From Nocardia gamkensis NBRC 108242 (GTDB lineage Bacteria > Actinomycetota > Actinomycetes > Mycobacteriales > Mycobacteriaceae): a DNA stretch of 64,000 nucleotides. A program made the translations under genes and the position numbers. Numbering within the stretch: position 1 is the stretch's first letter; every line of letters begins with the position of its first letter. Shown here in pieces: positions 25,328 through 33,685 of this stretch. The stretch spans positions 248,001 to 312,000 of the forward strand of contig NZ_BDBM01000003.1 in NCBI RefSeq assembly GCF_001612985.1. Reading direction: 5' to 3'. The notes beneath the pieces are model-generated. The model saw nothing but the letters and a program-made list of their open reading frames with translations. It searched no databases and was not told where the DNA came from.

Positions 25328-25522
25328 GTGAAGGTCCGAGTCGATCAGCAGCGCTGCCAAGGGCACACGCTGTGCGCGATGATCGCCCCGCAATCGTTCG
25401 AACTCAGTGAGATCGACGGCCACTCCTCCCCGATCGGCGAATCGGTTCCCGCGGACCAGCTCGATCAGGTCCGCGAGGCGGTGCATTCCTGCCCGGAACG
25501 CGCGATCTCGATCGCCGAGTAG
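25328..25522 (+). CDS. [3Fe-4S] ferredoxin, P450 partner
   Basis: A 64-aa ferredoxin starting with GTG at 25328. Cys10, Cys16 and Cys55 are present and position 13 is His (CQGHTLC, HSCPE), the [3Fe-4S] pattern of actinobacterial P450 partners. It lies 14 nt after the SDR and 10 nt before the P450, so it almost certainly delivers electrons to that enzyme. A ferredoxin reductase is not encoded nearby. Confidence 0.92.
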   Translation: MKVRVDQQRCQGHTLCAMIAPQSFELSEIDGHSSPIGESVPADQLDQVREAVHSCPERAISIAE

Positions 25523-25532
25523 GAGCCGCGCC

Positions 25533-26891
25533 ATGACCGTGGAGAACGTCACCGATACCGAACGCAAGCAACCCCGGTTCCATTTCGACCGCTACGCTCC
25601 CGAATACCGGGAGAACTTCCAGGCGATCACCGAGGCGATGCAGAGCGAGTGCCCGCTCGCTTGGACCGACACCTACGACGGTCACTGGGTGGCCGCGGGC
25701 AACAGGGAGGTGTTCGAACTCGCGCGCTGCCCGCACATATCCAACGATCACGACCCGCAGAGCGTTCGCAAGGGCTACCGGGGAATCTCCATTCCGCCCG
25801 CGCCGCGCGCACGCGGCATCCGCGGCGGCATCCTGGAGATGGACGAGCCCGAGCACCGGGAACTGCGTTCGGCGCTCAACCCGTACCTCTCCCCCGCCGC
25901 GGTTCAACGCTGGGTGCCGTTCGTGGACGAGGTGGTGCGTGCGGCCATCGACGAGAAGATCGAGAGCGGCCGCATCGATTTCGTCGACGACCTGGCGAAT
26001 GTCGTTCCCGCCGTGCTGACCCTCGGCATGCTGGGCGTTCCCCTGCGGAAGTGGACCATCTACAACGAACCGGTGCACGCCGCGGTCTACACGCCGCCGG
26101 ACTCGCCGGATTACCCGCGCGTCGCGGAGATGCACCGCACGATGGGACTGGACCTGCTCACCAATCTCGCCGAGATCCGGGAGAATCCCCGGCCCGGGCT
26201 GATCCACGCCGTCGCCTCGGCGCAGGTAAACGGGGGTCCGCTGCCGGACATGGAGATCCTGGGCATGCTCAGCCTGCTCATCGGCGGCGGTTTCGACACC
26301 ACCACCGCGCTCACCGCGCACGCTCTGGAATGGTTGTCGCAGAATCCGGGTGAACGCGAAACCCTCAGCCGGGAAAGGGATCTGATGCTCGACTCGGCCA
26401 CCGAGGAGTTCCTGCGCTACTACACCCCGGCTCCCGGCGACGCGCGCACCGTCGCGGAGGACTGCGAGGTGGCGGGAGCCTCCTTCCGAGAAGGCGATCG
26501 CCTCTGGTTGTCGTGGGCGATGGCCAACCGCGACCCGGCGGTGTTCGAGAATCCGGAGCGGCTGATCCTGGATCGGAAAGGCAACCGGCACTACAGCTTC
26601 GGCCTCGGCATCCACCGCTGCATCGGTTCCAATGTCGCCCGCACGGTGTTCAAGCGGATGCTGGTGGCCGTGCTGGACCGGATGCCGGACTTCCGGTGCA
26701 TCCCGGAGGAGACCGTGCACTACGACACGATCGCGGTGATCCAGGGCATGCGCCACCTGCCCACCGAGTTCACCCCGGGCCCCCGGCTCGGTCCCGGGCT
26801 CGAGGAGACCCTGGCGAAGCTGCAGCGAGTCTGCGACGAGCAGCGGCTCGCCGAGCCGGTGACCGTCCGCAGAGGCGCGGCACAGATCTGA
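25533..26891 (+). CDS. Cytochrome P450
   Basis: A 452-aa P450. The heme-binding Cys is in FGLGIHRCIG; the I-helix carries LLIGGGFDTTTA, where the usual Ala-Gly-x-Asp/Glu-Thr-Thr is slightly changed; the ExxR motif is in EEFLRYY. It has an extended C-terminal tail after the last strand (about 25 residues). It is soluble, with no membrane anchor. With the ferredoxin just before it, it would hydroxylate a hydrophobic substrate. The SDR upstream could oxidise the resulting alcohol. Confidence 0.92.
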   Translation: MTVENVTDTERKQPRFHFDRYAPEYRENFQAITEAMQSECPLAWTDTYDGHWVAAGNREVFELARCPHISNDHDPQSVRKGYRGISIPPAPRARGIRGGILEMDEPEHRELRSALNPYLSPAAVQRWVPFVDEVVRAAIDEKIESGRIDFVDDLANVVPAVLTLGMLGVPLRKWTIYNEPVHAAVYTPPDSPDYPRVAEMHRTMGLDLLTNLAEIRENPRPGLIHAVASAQVNGGPLPDMEILGMLSLLIGGGFDTTTALTAHALEWLSQNPGERETLSRERDLMLDSATEEFLRYYTPAPGDARTVAEDCEVAGASFREGDRLWLSWAMANRDPAVFENPERLILDRKGNRHYSFGLGIHRCIGSNVARTVFKRMLVAVLDRMPDFRCIPEETVHYDTIAVIQGMRHLPTEFTPGPRLGPGLEETLAKLQRVCDEQRLAEPVTVRRGAAQI

Positions 26892-26970
26892 CCGGAACCG
26901 GACCGACCCCGCCGCGTGTGGCCGACCGGACACACGCGGCTACCGGCTGCGACGACTACGAGGAGGCGCT

Positions 26971-28656
26971 GTGGCAGACACGGAGCAGACCCCCGCGACG
27001 GCCGAGCCGTCGGGACGGCCACTGCCGCTGCTCGGCCTGGACACCGAGTTCTTCTGGACCTCGGGCGCCGACGGCACGCTGCGCGTCCAGGAGTGCCGAT
27101 CCTGCGCGGCGTTGATCCACCCGCCGCAGCCGGTGTGCCGATACTGCCGCGGGCACGATCTCGGCGTGCGGGAAGTCTCCGGTGCGGCCACCCTGGCGAG
27201 CTTCACGGTGAACCACCGGTTCGCCGTGCCCGGCCTGCGGCCGCCGTACGTGGTGGCGCAGGTGGCGCTGGTGGAGGATCCGCGCGTCCGGTTGACCACC
27301 AACATCGTCGACGCCGATCCGGACGATCTGACCCTCGGCATGCGGATGGAGGTGGTCTTCCAGCAGGACGCCGACGTGTGGCTGCCGCTGTTCCGGCCCG
27401 CCGCCGAGCAATCCGAGCCCGCGCCGCTGCCGGTGGACGAGATCGAGCCGGAGCGTTTCGCCGAACACGTGCGGCCGATGCTGCGGCAGGAGAAGTTCGA
27501 GGAGAAGGTCGCCCTCACCGGGATCGGGATGTCCCGGATCGGTCGCAGGCTCATGGTGCCGCCGCTGGCGCTGACGATCGAGGCGTGCGAACGCGCGGTC
27601 GCCGACGCGGGCCTGACGCTCGACGACATCGACGGCCTGGCGTCCTATCCGGGCGGCGGGAATCTCGGCGGCTTCGGCGAGGGCGGGGTCACCGCCCTGG
27701 AAGCCGCGCTCGGCCTGCGCCCGAGCTGGCACAACGGCGGGGTCGAGACCTTCGGGCCGGGCGGGTCGGTGATCGCGGCCATGACGGCGGTGGCCGCCGG
27801 GCTGGCGCGGCACGTGCTGTGCTTCCGCACCGTGTGGGAGTCGACCTTCAACGAGTTGACCAAGGCGGGCCGGATCCCGCCGTCCGGCGGCCGCACCACG
27901 AGCTGGCTGACGCCGTTCGGCGCGATCTCCGCCGCGCACACGCTGGCCCAGAACGCCCAGCGTCACTTCCACCGCTACGGCACCACCCGCGAGACGCTGG
28001 GCTGGATCGCGCTCAACCAGCGCGCCAACGCCGAACTCGAGCCGACGGCGGTCTACCGCGACCCGATGACCATGGACGACTACCTCTCCGCACGGCCGAT
28101 CACCTCCCCGTTCGGGCTCTACGACTGTGACGTGCCCTGCGACGGCGCGGTGGCGGTGATCGTCTCGGCGCTCGACGCCGCACGCGATCTGCCCGGTCCG
28201 CCGGTGCTGGTGGAGGCGGTCGGCACCCAGATCGTCGAGCGCGTCGAGTGGGACCAGAGCACGCTCACCCACGAACCCCAGGTGCTCGGCCCGGCCGCGC
28301 ACCTGTGGACGCGCACCACGCTGCGTCCCGAGGACGTGGACGTCGCCGAGCTCTACGACGGGTTCAGCTTCAACTGCCTGTCCTGGATCGAGGCGCTCGG
28401 TTTCTGCGGGATCGGCGAGGCCAAGGACTTCCTCGACGGGGGCAAGAACATCGCCCGCGACGGCATGATCCCGGTCAACACGCACGGCGGCCAGCTCTCC
28501 CACGGCCGCACGCACGGCATGGGCCTGCTGCACGAGGCGGTCGTGCAGCTGCGCGGCGCGGGCGGGCAGCGGCAGGTGGCGGGCGCCCGGGTCGCGGTCG
28601 TCTCCAGCGGCGGACTGACGCCCGGCGGCGCCATGCTGCTGCGCTCCGAGCCCTGA
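26971..28656 (+). CDS. DUF35 zinc-ribbon/OB-fold fused to thiolase-like domain, probable retro-aldolase
   Basis: A 561-aa natural fusion. Residues 42-59 form a zinc ribbon (CRSC, CRYC), about 60-150 an OB-fold, and about 178-561 a thiolase fold. Where thiolases have the nucleophilic Cys, this protein reads ETFGPGGSVIAA, with no Cys. It keeps YDCDVPCDGAVA and AELYDGFSFN. The same features mark steroid aldolase Ltp2, which works with a separate DUF35 protein to cleave hydroxyacyl-CoAs to a ketone and a short acyl-CoA. I infer the same retro-aldol chemistry in one chain. The GTG start at 26971 has GAGGAG upstream. Confidence 0.8.
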   Translation: MADTEQTPATAEPSGRPLPLLGLDTEFFWTSGADGTLRVQECRSCAALIHPPQPVCRYCRGHDLGVREVSGAATLASFTVNHRFAVPGLRPPYVVAQVALVEDPRVRLTTNIVDADPDDLTLGMRMEVVFQQDADVWLPLFRPAAEQSEPAPLPVDEIEPERFAEHVRPMLRQEKFEEKVALTGIGMSRIGRRLMVPPLALTIEACERAVADAGLTLDDIDGLASYPGGGNLGGFGEGGVTALEAALGLRPSWHNGGVETFGPGGSVIAAMTAVAAGLARHVLCFRTVWESTFNELTKAGRIPPSGGRTTSWLTPFGAISAAHTLAQNAQRHFHRYGTTRETLGWIALNQRANAELEPTAVYRDPMTMDDYLSARPITSPFGLYDCDVPCDGAVAVIVSALDAARDLPGPPVLVEAVGTQIVERVEWDQSTLTHEPQVLGPAAHLWTRTTLRPEDVDVAELYDGFSFNCLSWIEALGFCGIGEAKDFLDGGKNIARDGMIPVNTHGGQLSHGRTHGMGLLHEAVVQLRGAGGQRQVAGARVAVVSSGGLTPGGAMLLRSEP

Positions 28657-28672
28657 TCGTGATGGGCACGCC

Positions 28673-29629
28673 ATGACACTCACCGAATCCGACCTCGGCC
28701 GCCTCGACGACACCGCACCGCTGCCCGTGGTCGCCGACGTCGACGGCATCCCGGTGTCGGGGTTGCTGGCCGAGGCGCCCGCGCCCCGCGCGGTGGTGGT
28801 CGCCCTGCACGGTGGCGCCACCACCTCGGCGTACTTCGACTGCCCTGGGCATCCCGAGCTTTCCCTCCTGCGGCTCGGCCTGCGGCTGGGTTACACCGTG
28901 CTGGCGCTGGACCGGCCCGGATACGGCGCCTCGGGTCCGTTCGCCGACGAACTCCTCCCGCCGCAGCGCCGCGTCGATCTGATGTTCGGGGCCGTCGAAG
29001 CGCAGCTCGCCGGCCGTCCACGCGGTGCGGGCGTCTTCCTGCTGGCGCACTCGGCGGGATGCGAACTGGCCCTGCGCATGGCCGGTGACGAACGCGGCCG
29101 CGAGCTGCTCGGCCTCGAGTTGGCGGGCACCGGCCGCACACACCATCCGGAAGCCCAGAAGGTGCTGTGGGGTCCGCGGCCGGAAGGCACCCGGCCCGCC
29201 GGACTCGGCGCACTGCTGTGGCGACCGCGACGGTTGTATCCCCCCGACCTGAGCGGCGCCTCGATCGCCGTCCCAGGCCCGCGGCTGGAGGCCACCATCG
29301 TCACCAACTGGGCCGATCGGGATTTCCCGCGCTTGGCCGGGCAGGTGCGGGTCCCGGTGCGATTCACCGCGGGCGATCACGAAACGGTGTGGCGCAACGA
29401 CATCGAGGAACTCACGGCCATCGCGGCGCTGTTCGGCGCGGCGCCGCGGGTGGTGCTCAATCAGCAACCCAACACCGGGCACAACACCAGCCTGGGCTAC
29501 ACGGCGGCGGCATACCACCTCAAGGCGCTCGCCTTCGCCGAAGAGTGCGTCGTCGCGGCCCGCACCGGTGAATTCACCGGTCCCGCAATCCAATTGGACG
29601 GACGCGCGCACGCGCGACCAGAAAGGTGA
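28673..29629 (+). CDS. Alpha/beta-hydrolase
   Basis: A 318-aa alpha/beta-hydrolase. The oxyanion HGG is at about 46-48, the strand LALDRPGYGASG follows, the nucleophile Ser127 is in LAHSAGCE, and a late Asp/His pair is likely in AGDHETVW and NTGHNTS. It starts with ATG at 28673, 17 nt after the fused thiolase. It could be an esterase, a thioesterase or a C-C hydrolase. Its position inside the operon suggests it acts on an intermediate of the pathway. Confidence 0.8.
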   Translation: MTLTESDLGRLDDTAPLPVVADVDGIPVSGLLAEAPAPRAVVVALHGGATTSAYFDCPGHPELSLLRLGLRLGYTVLALDRPGYGASGPFADELLPPQRRVDLMFGAVEAQLAGRPRGAGVFLLAHSAGCELALRMAGDERGRELLGLELAGTGRTHHPEAQKVLWGPRPEGTRPAGLGALLWRPRRLYPPDLSGASIAVPGPRLEATIVTNWADRDFPRLAGQVRVPVRFTAGDHETVWRNDIEELTAIAALFGAAPRVVLNQQPNTGHNTSLGYTAAAYHLKALAFAEECVVAARTGEFTGPAIQLDGRAHARPER

Positions 29630-29633
29630 GGCC

Positions 29634-30155
29634 ATGGAGGTCACCGATGTCGCGCTGCTGCTGTTGCGTCTGGTGGTGGGAGTCACCATGATCGCGCACG
29701 GCGTCAATCACTGGATCGGCGGCGGCCGGATCGCCGGGACGGCGCGGTGGTTCAGCGGGCTGGGGCTCCGCAACGGCGTCCTGCAGGCCTGGCTGAGCGT
29801 GGTCACCGAGATCGGCGCGGGCGCACTGCTCGTGCTCGGGCTGCTCACGCCGTTCGCCGCCGCGGCGATCATCTCGGTCATGCTCGTCGCCGGACTGCTG
29901 GCGCACCGCGCCAACGGATTCTTCGTCTTCGAGGAAGGCTACGAGTACGTCCTGGTGCTGGCCGTGGTCGCGCTGGCGCTGGGCCTGCTCGGGCCCGGAT
30001 GGCTGTCGCTGGACCACGCGGCGGGCGTCGAGATCACCGGCTGGGCCGGTGGCGCCGTCGCACTCGGTGTGGCGGTGCTCGCGACGGCGGGACTGCTGAC
30101 CGCCTTCTACCGGCCCGCTCCCGCGCCGGGGATCGTCACCGAGGAGGTGCGCTGA
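29634..30155 (+). CDS. DoxX-family membrane protein
   Basis: A 173-aa DoxX-like protein with four predicted membrane helices (VALLLLRLVVGVTMIAHGVNH; LSVVTEIGAGALLVLGLLTP; AAIISVMLVAGLLAH; YVLVLAVVALALGLLG and a fifth hydrophobic stretch near the C-terminus). The RLVVGVTMIAHG start is typical. GAAAGGTGAGG precedes the ATG at 29634. DoxX proteins are linked to redox or quinone functions, but the exact role is not known. It overlaps the next gene as TGATG. Confidence 0.85.
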   Translation: MEVTDVALLLLRLVVGVTMIAHGVNHWIGGGRIAGTARWFSGLGLRNGVLQAWLSVVTEIGAGALLVLGLLTPFAAAAIISVMLVAGLLAHRANGFFVFEEGYEYVLVLAVVALALGLLGPGWLSLDHAAGVEITGWAGGAVALGVAVLATAGLLTAFYRPAPAPGIVTEEVR

Positions 30156-30973
30156 TGCGGGTCGGGTTCATCGGACTGGGCAGTCAGGGCGCGCCGATGG
30201 CGCGCCGCATCATCGAAGGCGGCTACCCGACCACCTTGTGGGCGCGCCGCCCCGCCTCGCTGGAGCCTTTCGCGGGCACGGCGGCCGCGACGGCCGAATC
30301 CCCCGCCGCCCTGGCCGCGCGCAGCGATCTGGTCTGTCTGTGCGTGGTCGGCGACGCAGACGTGCGCGAGGTGGTCACCGGGCACGACGGCGTCCTGGCA
30401 GGCCTCACGTCGGGGTCGATCATCGCCGTGCACTCCACCGTGCACCCCGACACCTGCCGGGAGCTGGCCGATCTCGCTGCGCCGCAGCGGGTCACGGTGA
30501 TCGACGCGCCGGTCAGCGGCGGTGGGCCCGCCGCGGCGGAGGGCAGGCTGCTGGTCATGGCAGGCGGCGCCACCGAGGCCGTCGAGCGCAGCCGCCCGGT
30601 GTTCGAGACCTACGCGAACCCGATCGTCCACCTGGGCGAGCTGGGCTCCGGCCAGGCCACCAAGCTGCTGAACAACCTGTTGTTCACCGCCAATCTCGCC
30701 ACCGCCGCCAGCACGCTCGCGCTCGGCAGGGAGCTCGGCATCAGCCCGGAGAAGCTGGGCGAAGTGATCACGCACGGCACCGCGAACAGTTTCGCGCTGG
30801 GCCGCATCGTCTCGGCGGGTGGCACGTTGGATCGGCTGGCCGCACATGCCGGTGATCTGCTCCGCAAGGACGTCGGCTTGGTCGCCGGTCTGGCCGACGC
30901 GGCGGGAGCGGCTCCGGGGATCGTGCTCGGCGCTGCCGACGCGACCCTCGCGCTGATGGACCGGCAGCGCTGA
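30155..30973 (+). CDS. NAD-binding beta-hydroxyacid dehydrogenase (6-PGDH-like)
   Basis: A 272-aa dehydrogenase of the 3-hydroxyisobutyrate/6-phosphogluconate family. Signatures: FIGLGSQGAPMA, IDAPVSGGGPAA and the catalytic Lys in GSGQATKLLNN. It oxidises a 3-hydroxyacid (or reduces a semialdehyde) using NAD(P). The ATG overlaps the DoxX stop. The next gene is a paralogue in tandem; the two probably form a heteromer or handle two related substrates. Confidence 0.88.
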   Translation: MRVGFIGLGSQGAPMARRIIEGGYPTTLWARRPASLEPFAGTAAATAESPAALAARSDLVCLCVVGDADVREVVTGHDGVLAGLTSGSIIAVHSTVHPDTCRELADLAAPQRVTVIDAPVSGGGPAAAEGRLLVMAGGATEAVERSRPVFETYANPIVHLGELGSGQATKLLNNLLFTANLATAASTLALGRELGISPEKLGEVITHGTANSFALGRIVSAGGTLDRLAAHAGDLLRKDVGLVAGLADAAGAAPGIVLGAADATLALMDRQR

Positions 30974-30974
30974 C

Positions 30975-31778
30975 GTGCGCATAGGTTTCGTGGGAGCCGG
31001 GCGGATGGGACGCCCGATGATCGGGCGGCTGGTGTCGGCCGGGCACACCGTCCGGGCGGTCGGGCGATCCGCCGAATCGCGCGCGGCCCTCGCCGAGATC
31101 GGGGCCGAGCCGGTCGCGACCGTCGCCGAGGCAGCCGACGCCGTGGAGGCCGTGGTGGTGTGCGTATTCACCGACGACCAGGTCCGCGAGGTATGCCTCG
31201 GCGGCAGCCTGCTGCGCGAGCTGCCGCGCGCGGCCGTGCTGATCGTGCACACGACCGGCAGTCCGGCGACGGTGACCGAAATCGCCGCGGCGGCCCCGAC
31301 TGTCGAGGTGGTGGACGCGCCGGTGAGCGGTGGATCGCACAACATCGCGACCGGTGAGCTCACCGTCTTTCTCGGCGGTAGCGACGAGGCGGTGCGCCGT
31401 GCGCGGCCCGTGGTGGCGGCTTACGCCGACCCGGTCCTGCACGTCGGGCCGCTCGGCGCGGGGCAGCGGGTGAAGCTGGTGAACAACGCGCTGTTCGCGG
31501 CGCAGATCGGGCTGGTCGCCGACGCGGTCCGGCTCGGCGGCCAGCTCGGCGTAGACGAGGCCACCCTGCTCGGCGCCCTGCCGCACGCCAGCAGCGGTGG
31601 CCGCGCCGTCAGCAGCGTCGCGGGGAAGGGCGCGGTCGAGGTATTCCGCGCCTCGGTGGGCGAGTTCCTCCGCAAGGATGTGGCAGTGGCTCGCGCGCTC
31701 GTCGCCGAATTGGGCGGTGCACTGGGCATATTGGACGCCGCCATCGACGCGGGCATACCCGCGACCGACCGCAACTGA
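30975..31778 (+). CDS. NAD-binding beta-hydroxyacid dehydrogenase, tandem paralogue
   Basis: A 267-aa paralogue of the preceding gene, starting with GTG at 30975, one base after that stop. It has FVGAGRMGRPM, VVDAPVSGGSHN and the catalytic Lys in GAGQRVKLVNNAL. It is the last gene of the 23594-31778 operon. Its sequence has diverged clearly from its neighbour, so this is an old duplication and not an assembly repeat. Confidence 0.87.
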   Translation: MRIGFVGAGRMGRPMIGRLVSAGHTVRAVGRSAESRAALAEIGAEPVATVAEAADAVEAVVVCVFTDDQVREVCLGGSLLRELPRAAVLIVHTTGSPATVTEIAAAAPTVEVVDAPVSGGSHNIATGELTVFLGGSDEAVRRARPVVAAYADPVLHVGPLGAGQRVKLVNNALFAAQIGLVADAVRLGGQLGVDEATLLGALPHASSGGRAVSSVAGKGAVEVFRASVGEFLRKDVAVARALVAELGGALGILDAAIDAGIPATDRN

Positions 31779-32057
31779 TCAGCGAGCCGATACCCCCGCA
31801 GTGCGGTGCCGAGAAGGCGGTGCGGCGGAAACATCGATGCCAGGGGGCTACCTTGCCGCGGCGGCGGCACCACTGCGCGCTGCACTCCCGTCGGCCCGTA
31901 CGCCGGATTCCGCGGTGTGATCGCAGGCCGCGACCTCTGATCCCGCAACGCCCGCCTATCTCTCACGTGCCGAACAGGCCTCTCGGGCCGGGCAGCTCGT
32001 CTCAGCCGCTGCGCGCCGCCGATATCTCAGGGTGCGGGATCCGCGTGCGCGCCACGC
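31779..32057. other. Convergent intergenic region
   Basis: A 279-nt gap between two convergent genes (stops at 31778 and 32058). It holds only short GC-rich inverted repeats such as CCGCA-G-TGCGG near 31797, no T-rich terminator and no convincing gene. I see no further structure in it. Confidence 0.5.
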
Positions 32058-32246
32058 TCACTCGATGACGATCGCCTGTTCGGGACAGGACTGCACCGCT
32101 TCGTGCACCTGCGCCTCGAGGTGCGCGGGTACGTCGGCGACGGTGGCTTCGGCGTAGCCGTCGTCGGTCAAGGAGAACACCTCCGGGCACAGGCCGAGAC
32201 ACACGCCGTGCCCCCGGCAACGATCCTCGTCGACGGTGACCTTCAT
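32058..32246 (-). CDS. [3Fe-4S]/[4Fe-4S] ferredoxin, partner of second P450
   Basis: A 62-aa ferredoxin with CRGHGVC (Cys10, His13, Cys16), CPE at 54-56 and an additional Cys20. His at position 13 suggests a [3Fe-4S] cluster. The ATG at 32246 overlaps the P450 stop by 4 nt, so the two are translationally coupled and surely work together. Confidence 0.92.
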   Translation of the reverse strand: MKVTVDEDRCRGHGVCLGLCPEVFSLTDDGYAEATVADVPAHLEAQVHEAVQSCPEQAIVIE

Positions 32247-33544
32247 CGGGCCCCGCCCTCCGCGATGTCGAACTCCAGATGCAGCGAGGTGAGCCCGCGC
32301 AGGATGAACGTCGGCAGATAGCGGTAGTCGCGCGCGCCCTCGGGGCCGTGCACGCTCTCGTCGATCCGGAAGCCGGTGGTGCGCTCGAGCAGCCGTTCGA
32401 TGGCGACCCGCGCTTCGGCCCGCGCCAGCGGCGCACCGGGGCAGGTGTGCACTCCACGCCCGAAAGCCAAGTGCGAGCGGGCATTCGAGCGTTCCGCCGC
32501 GAAGGTGGTGGGGTCGTCGAATCGGCGCGGGTCCCGGTTCGCGGCGCCGTTGACCACCATCAGGACCGTGCCCGCGGGTACCTCGGTCCCGCCGACCGTG
32601 GTGGATACCTTGGCCAGCCGGAAATCGCCCTTGACCGGGCTCTCCATCCGGAGGCACTCCTCGATGAAGTTCTGGATGCGGCTACGGTCCTCGCGCAGGT
32701 ACTGCTGGATGTCGGGGCGCTCGGCCAGTATCTTCAGCGCCGAACTGAGCAGCCGGACGGTGGTCTCCTGTCCCGCCGAGAAGAGGTTCGCCGCCACCCG
32801 GACCACATCGAGCACCTCGGGCTCGCGCCCGTCCGGGAACGTCGCGGTGGCCATGCTGGTCAGCACGTCGTCCCGCGGGTTGGTCCTGCGGTCGGCGACG
32901 TAGTCGGAGAACTTGGCGTAGAGGAATTCGATGGGGTTGTGCGACATGTTCTCCCCCGCGGTGCTGCCGACGCTGGAGCCCTCGCGGTGTGGATCGCGTT
33001 GCAGCGCCTGCAGGAACGCCTCCTGATCGTCCTCGGGGACACCGAGCAGGTCGGCGATCACGTAGAGCGTGAAGGGACCCGCGAATTCGCGCATGCAGTC
33101 CCCCTTGCCCCCGGCCAGGTACTGATCGAGCATCCGGTCGGCGATCGCCCACATCGCCTGCTCGTTCTCCTTCAGGCGTTTCGGGGTGATCAACCGCATC
33201 AGCAAGGCGCGGTGATCGGTGTGCACCGGCGGGTCGAGGGTCGGCAGCTGGTCGCTCATCGGCAGCGTGTCCCGATGCTGGGCGATGAGGGCGTCGACGT
33301 CGGTCGCCCCCTCCAGCGGTACCGGGAATCCGGGGAACGGGCCGGTGACCGAGATGCAGGAGGAGAACCGTTCGACGTCGTTGTAGACCTCGAGCGCCTC
33401 CTCGTATCCGGTCACCATCATCACGTCGTGGTGCTTCTCGCGCGTCACCGGGCACTGCTCGCGCAGCGCGTCGAAGTATGGATACGGATCGGCGACCAGC
33501 TCCTGCCCGAGGAAGAAGTCCAGATCCTGGAAGTTTTTCACCAC
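32243..33544 (-). CDS. Cytochrome P450, second
   Basis: A 433-aa P450 with FGRGVHTCPGAPLA around the heme Cys, NLFSAGQETTVR in the I-helix and EECLRME as ExxR. I place the start at GTG 33544, because GAAGGG lies 8 nt before it; an ATG at 33580 would add twelve basic residues with no ribosome-binding site. It probably hydroxylates the same substrate class as the first P450, at another position or stage. The operator pair at 33613 sits between it and the divergent dehydrogenase. Confidence 0.9.
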   Translation of the reverse strand: MVKNFQDLDFFLGQELVADPYPYFDALREQCPVTREKHHDVMMVTGYEEALEVYNDVERFSSCISVTGPFPGFPVPLEGATDVDALIAQHRDTLPMSDQLPTLDPPVHTDHRALLMRLITPKRLKENEQAMWAIADRMLDQYLAGGKGDCMREFAGPFTLYVIADLLGVPEDDQEAFLQALQRDPHREGSSVGSTAGENMSHNPIEFLYAKFSDYVADRRTNPRDDVLTSMATATFPDGREPEVLDVVRVAANLFSAGQETTVRLLSSALKILAERPDIQQYLREDRSRIQNFIEECLRMESPVKGDFRLAKVSTTVGGTEVPAGTVLMVVNGAANRDPRRFDDPTTFAAERSNARSHLAFGRGVHTCPGAPLARAEARVAIERLLERTTGFRIDESVHGPEGARDYRYLPTFILRGLTSLHLEFDIAEGGAR

Positions 33545-33612
33545 TCGACGATCCCTTCGACGCCCGGCCGGCATCGCCAACGGCGTGATTTTGCCGGTCG
33601 ACTTCCGTGATT

Positions 33613-33648
33613 GAGAATATGCCTCTCATCTGTGAGTATGAGATTTCC
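33613..33648. promoter_or_regulatory. Two block I operators in divergent promoter
   Basis: GAGAATATGCCTCTC (33613-33627) and GAGTATGAGATTTCC (33634-33648) both fit the block I palindrome; the second, read on the other strand, is GGAAAT-N3-ATACTC, like the sites at 10279 and 23403. Their centres are 21 nt apart, two turns of the helix. They lie between the P450 (33544, minus) and the dehydrogenase (33686, plus). Confidence 0.55.
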
Positions 33649-33685
33649 ATATCCAGCGCCGCGCGTCAACCGAAGGACCCGAACC

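Noticed and set aside
30155..31778. Recent duplication or assembly repeat of the two dehydrogenases
   Set aside because: The two proteins share only family motifs; the nucleotide sequences are clearly different.
31795..31810. Terminator hairpin CCGCA-G-TGCGG
   Set aside because: Only 5 bp with a one-base loop and no T-run; common by chance in such GC-rich DNA.
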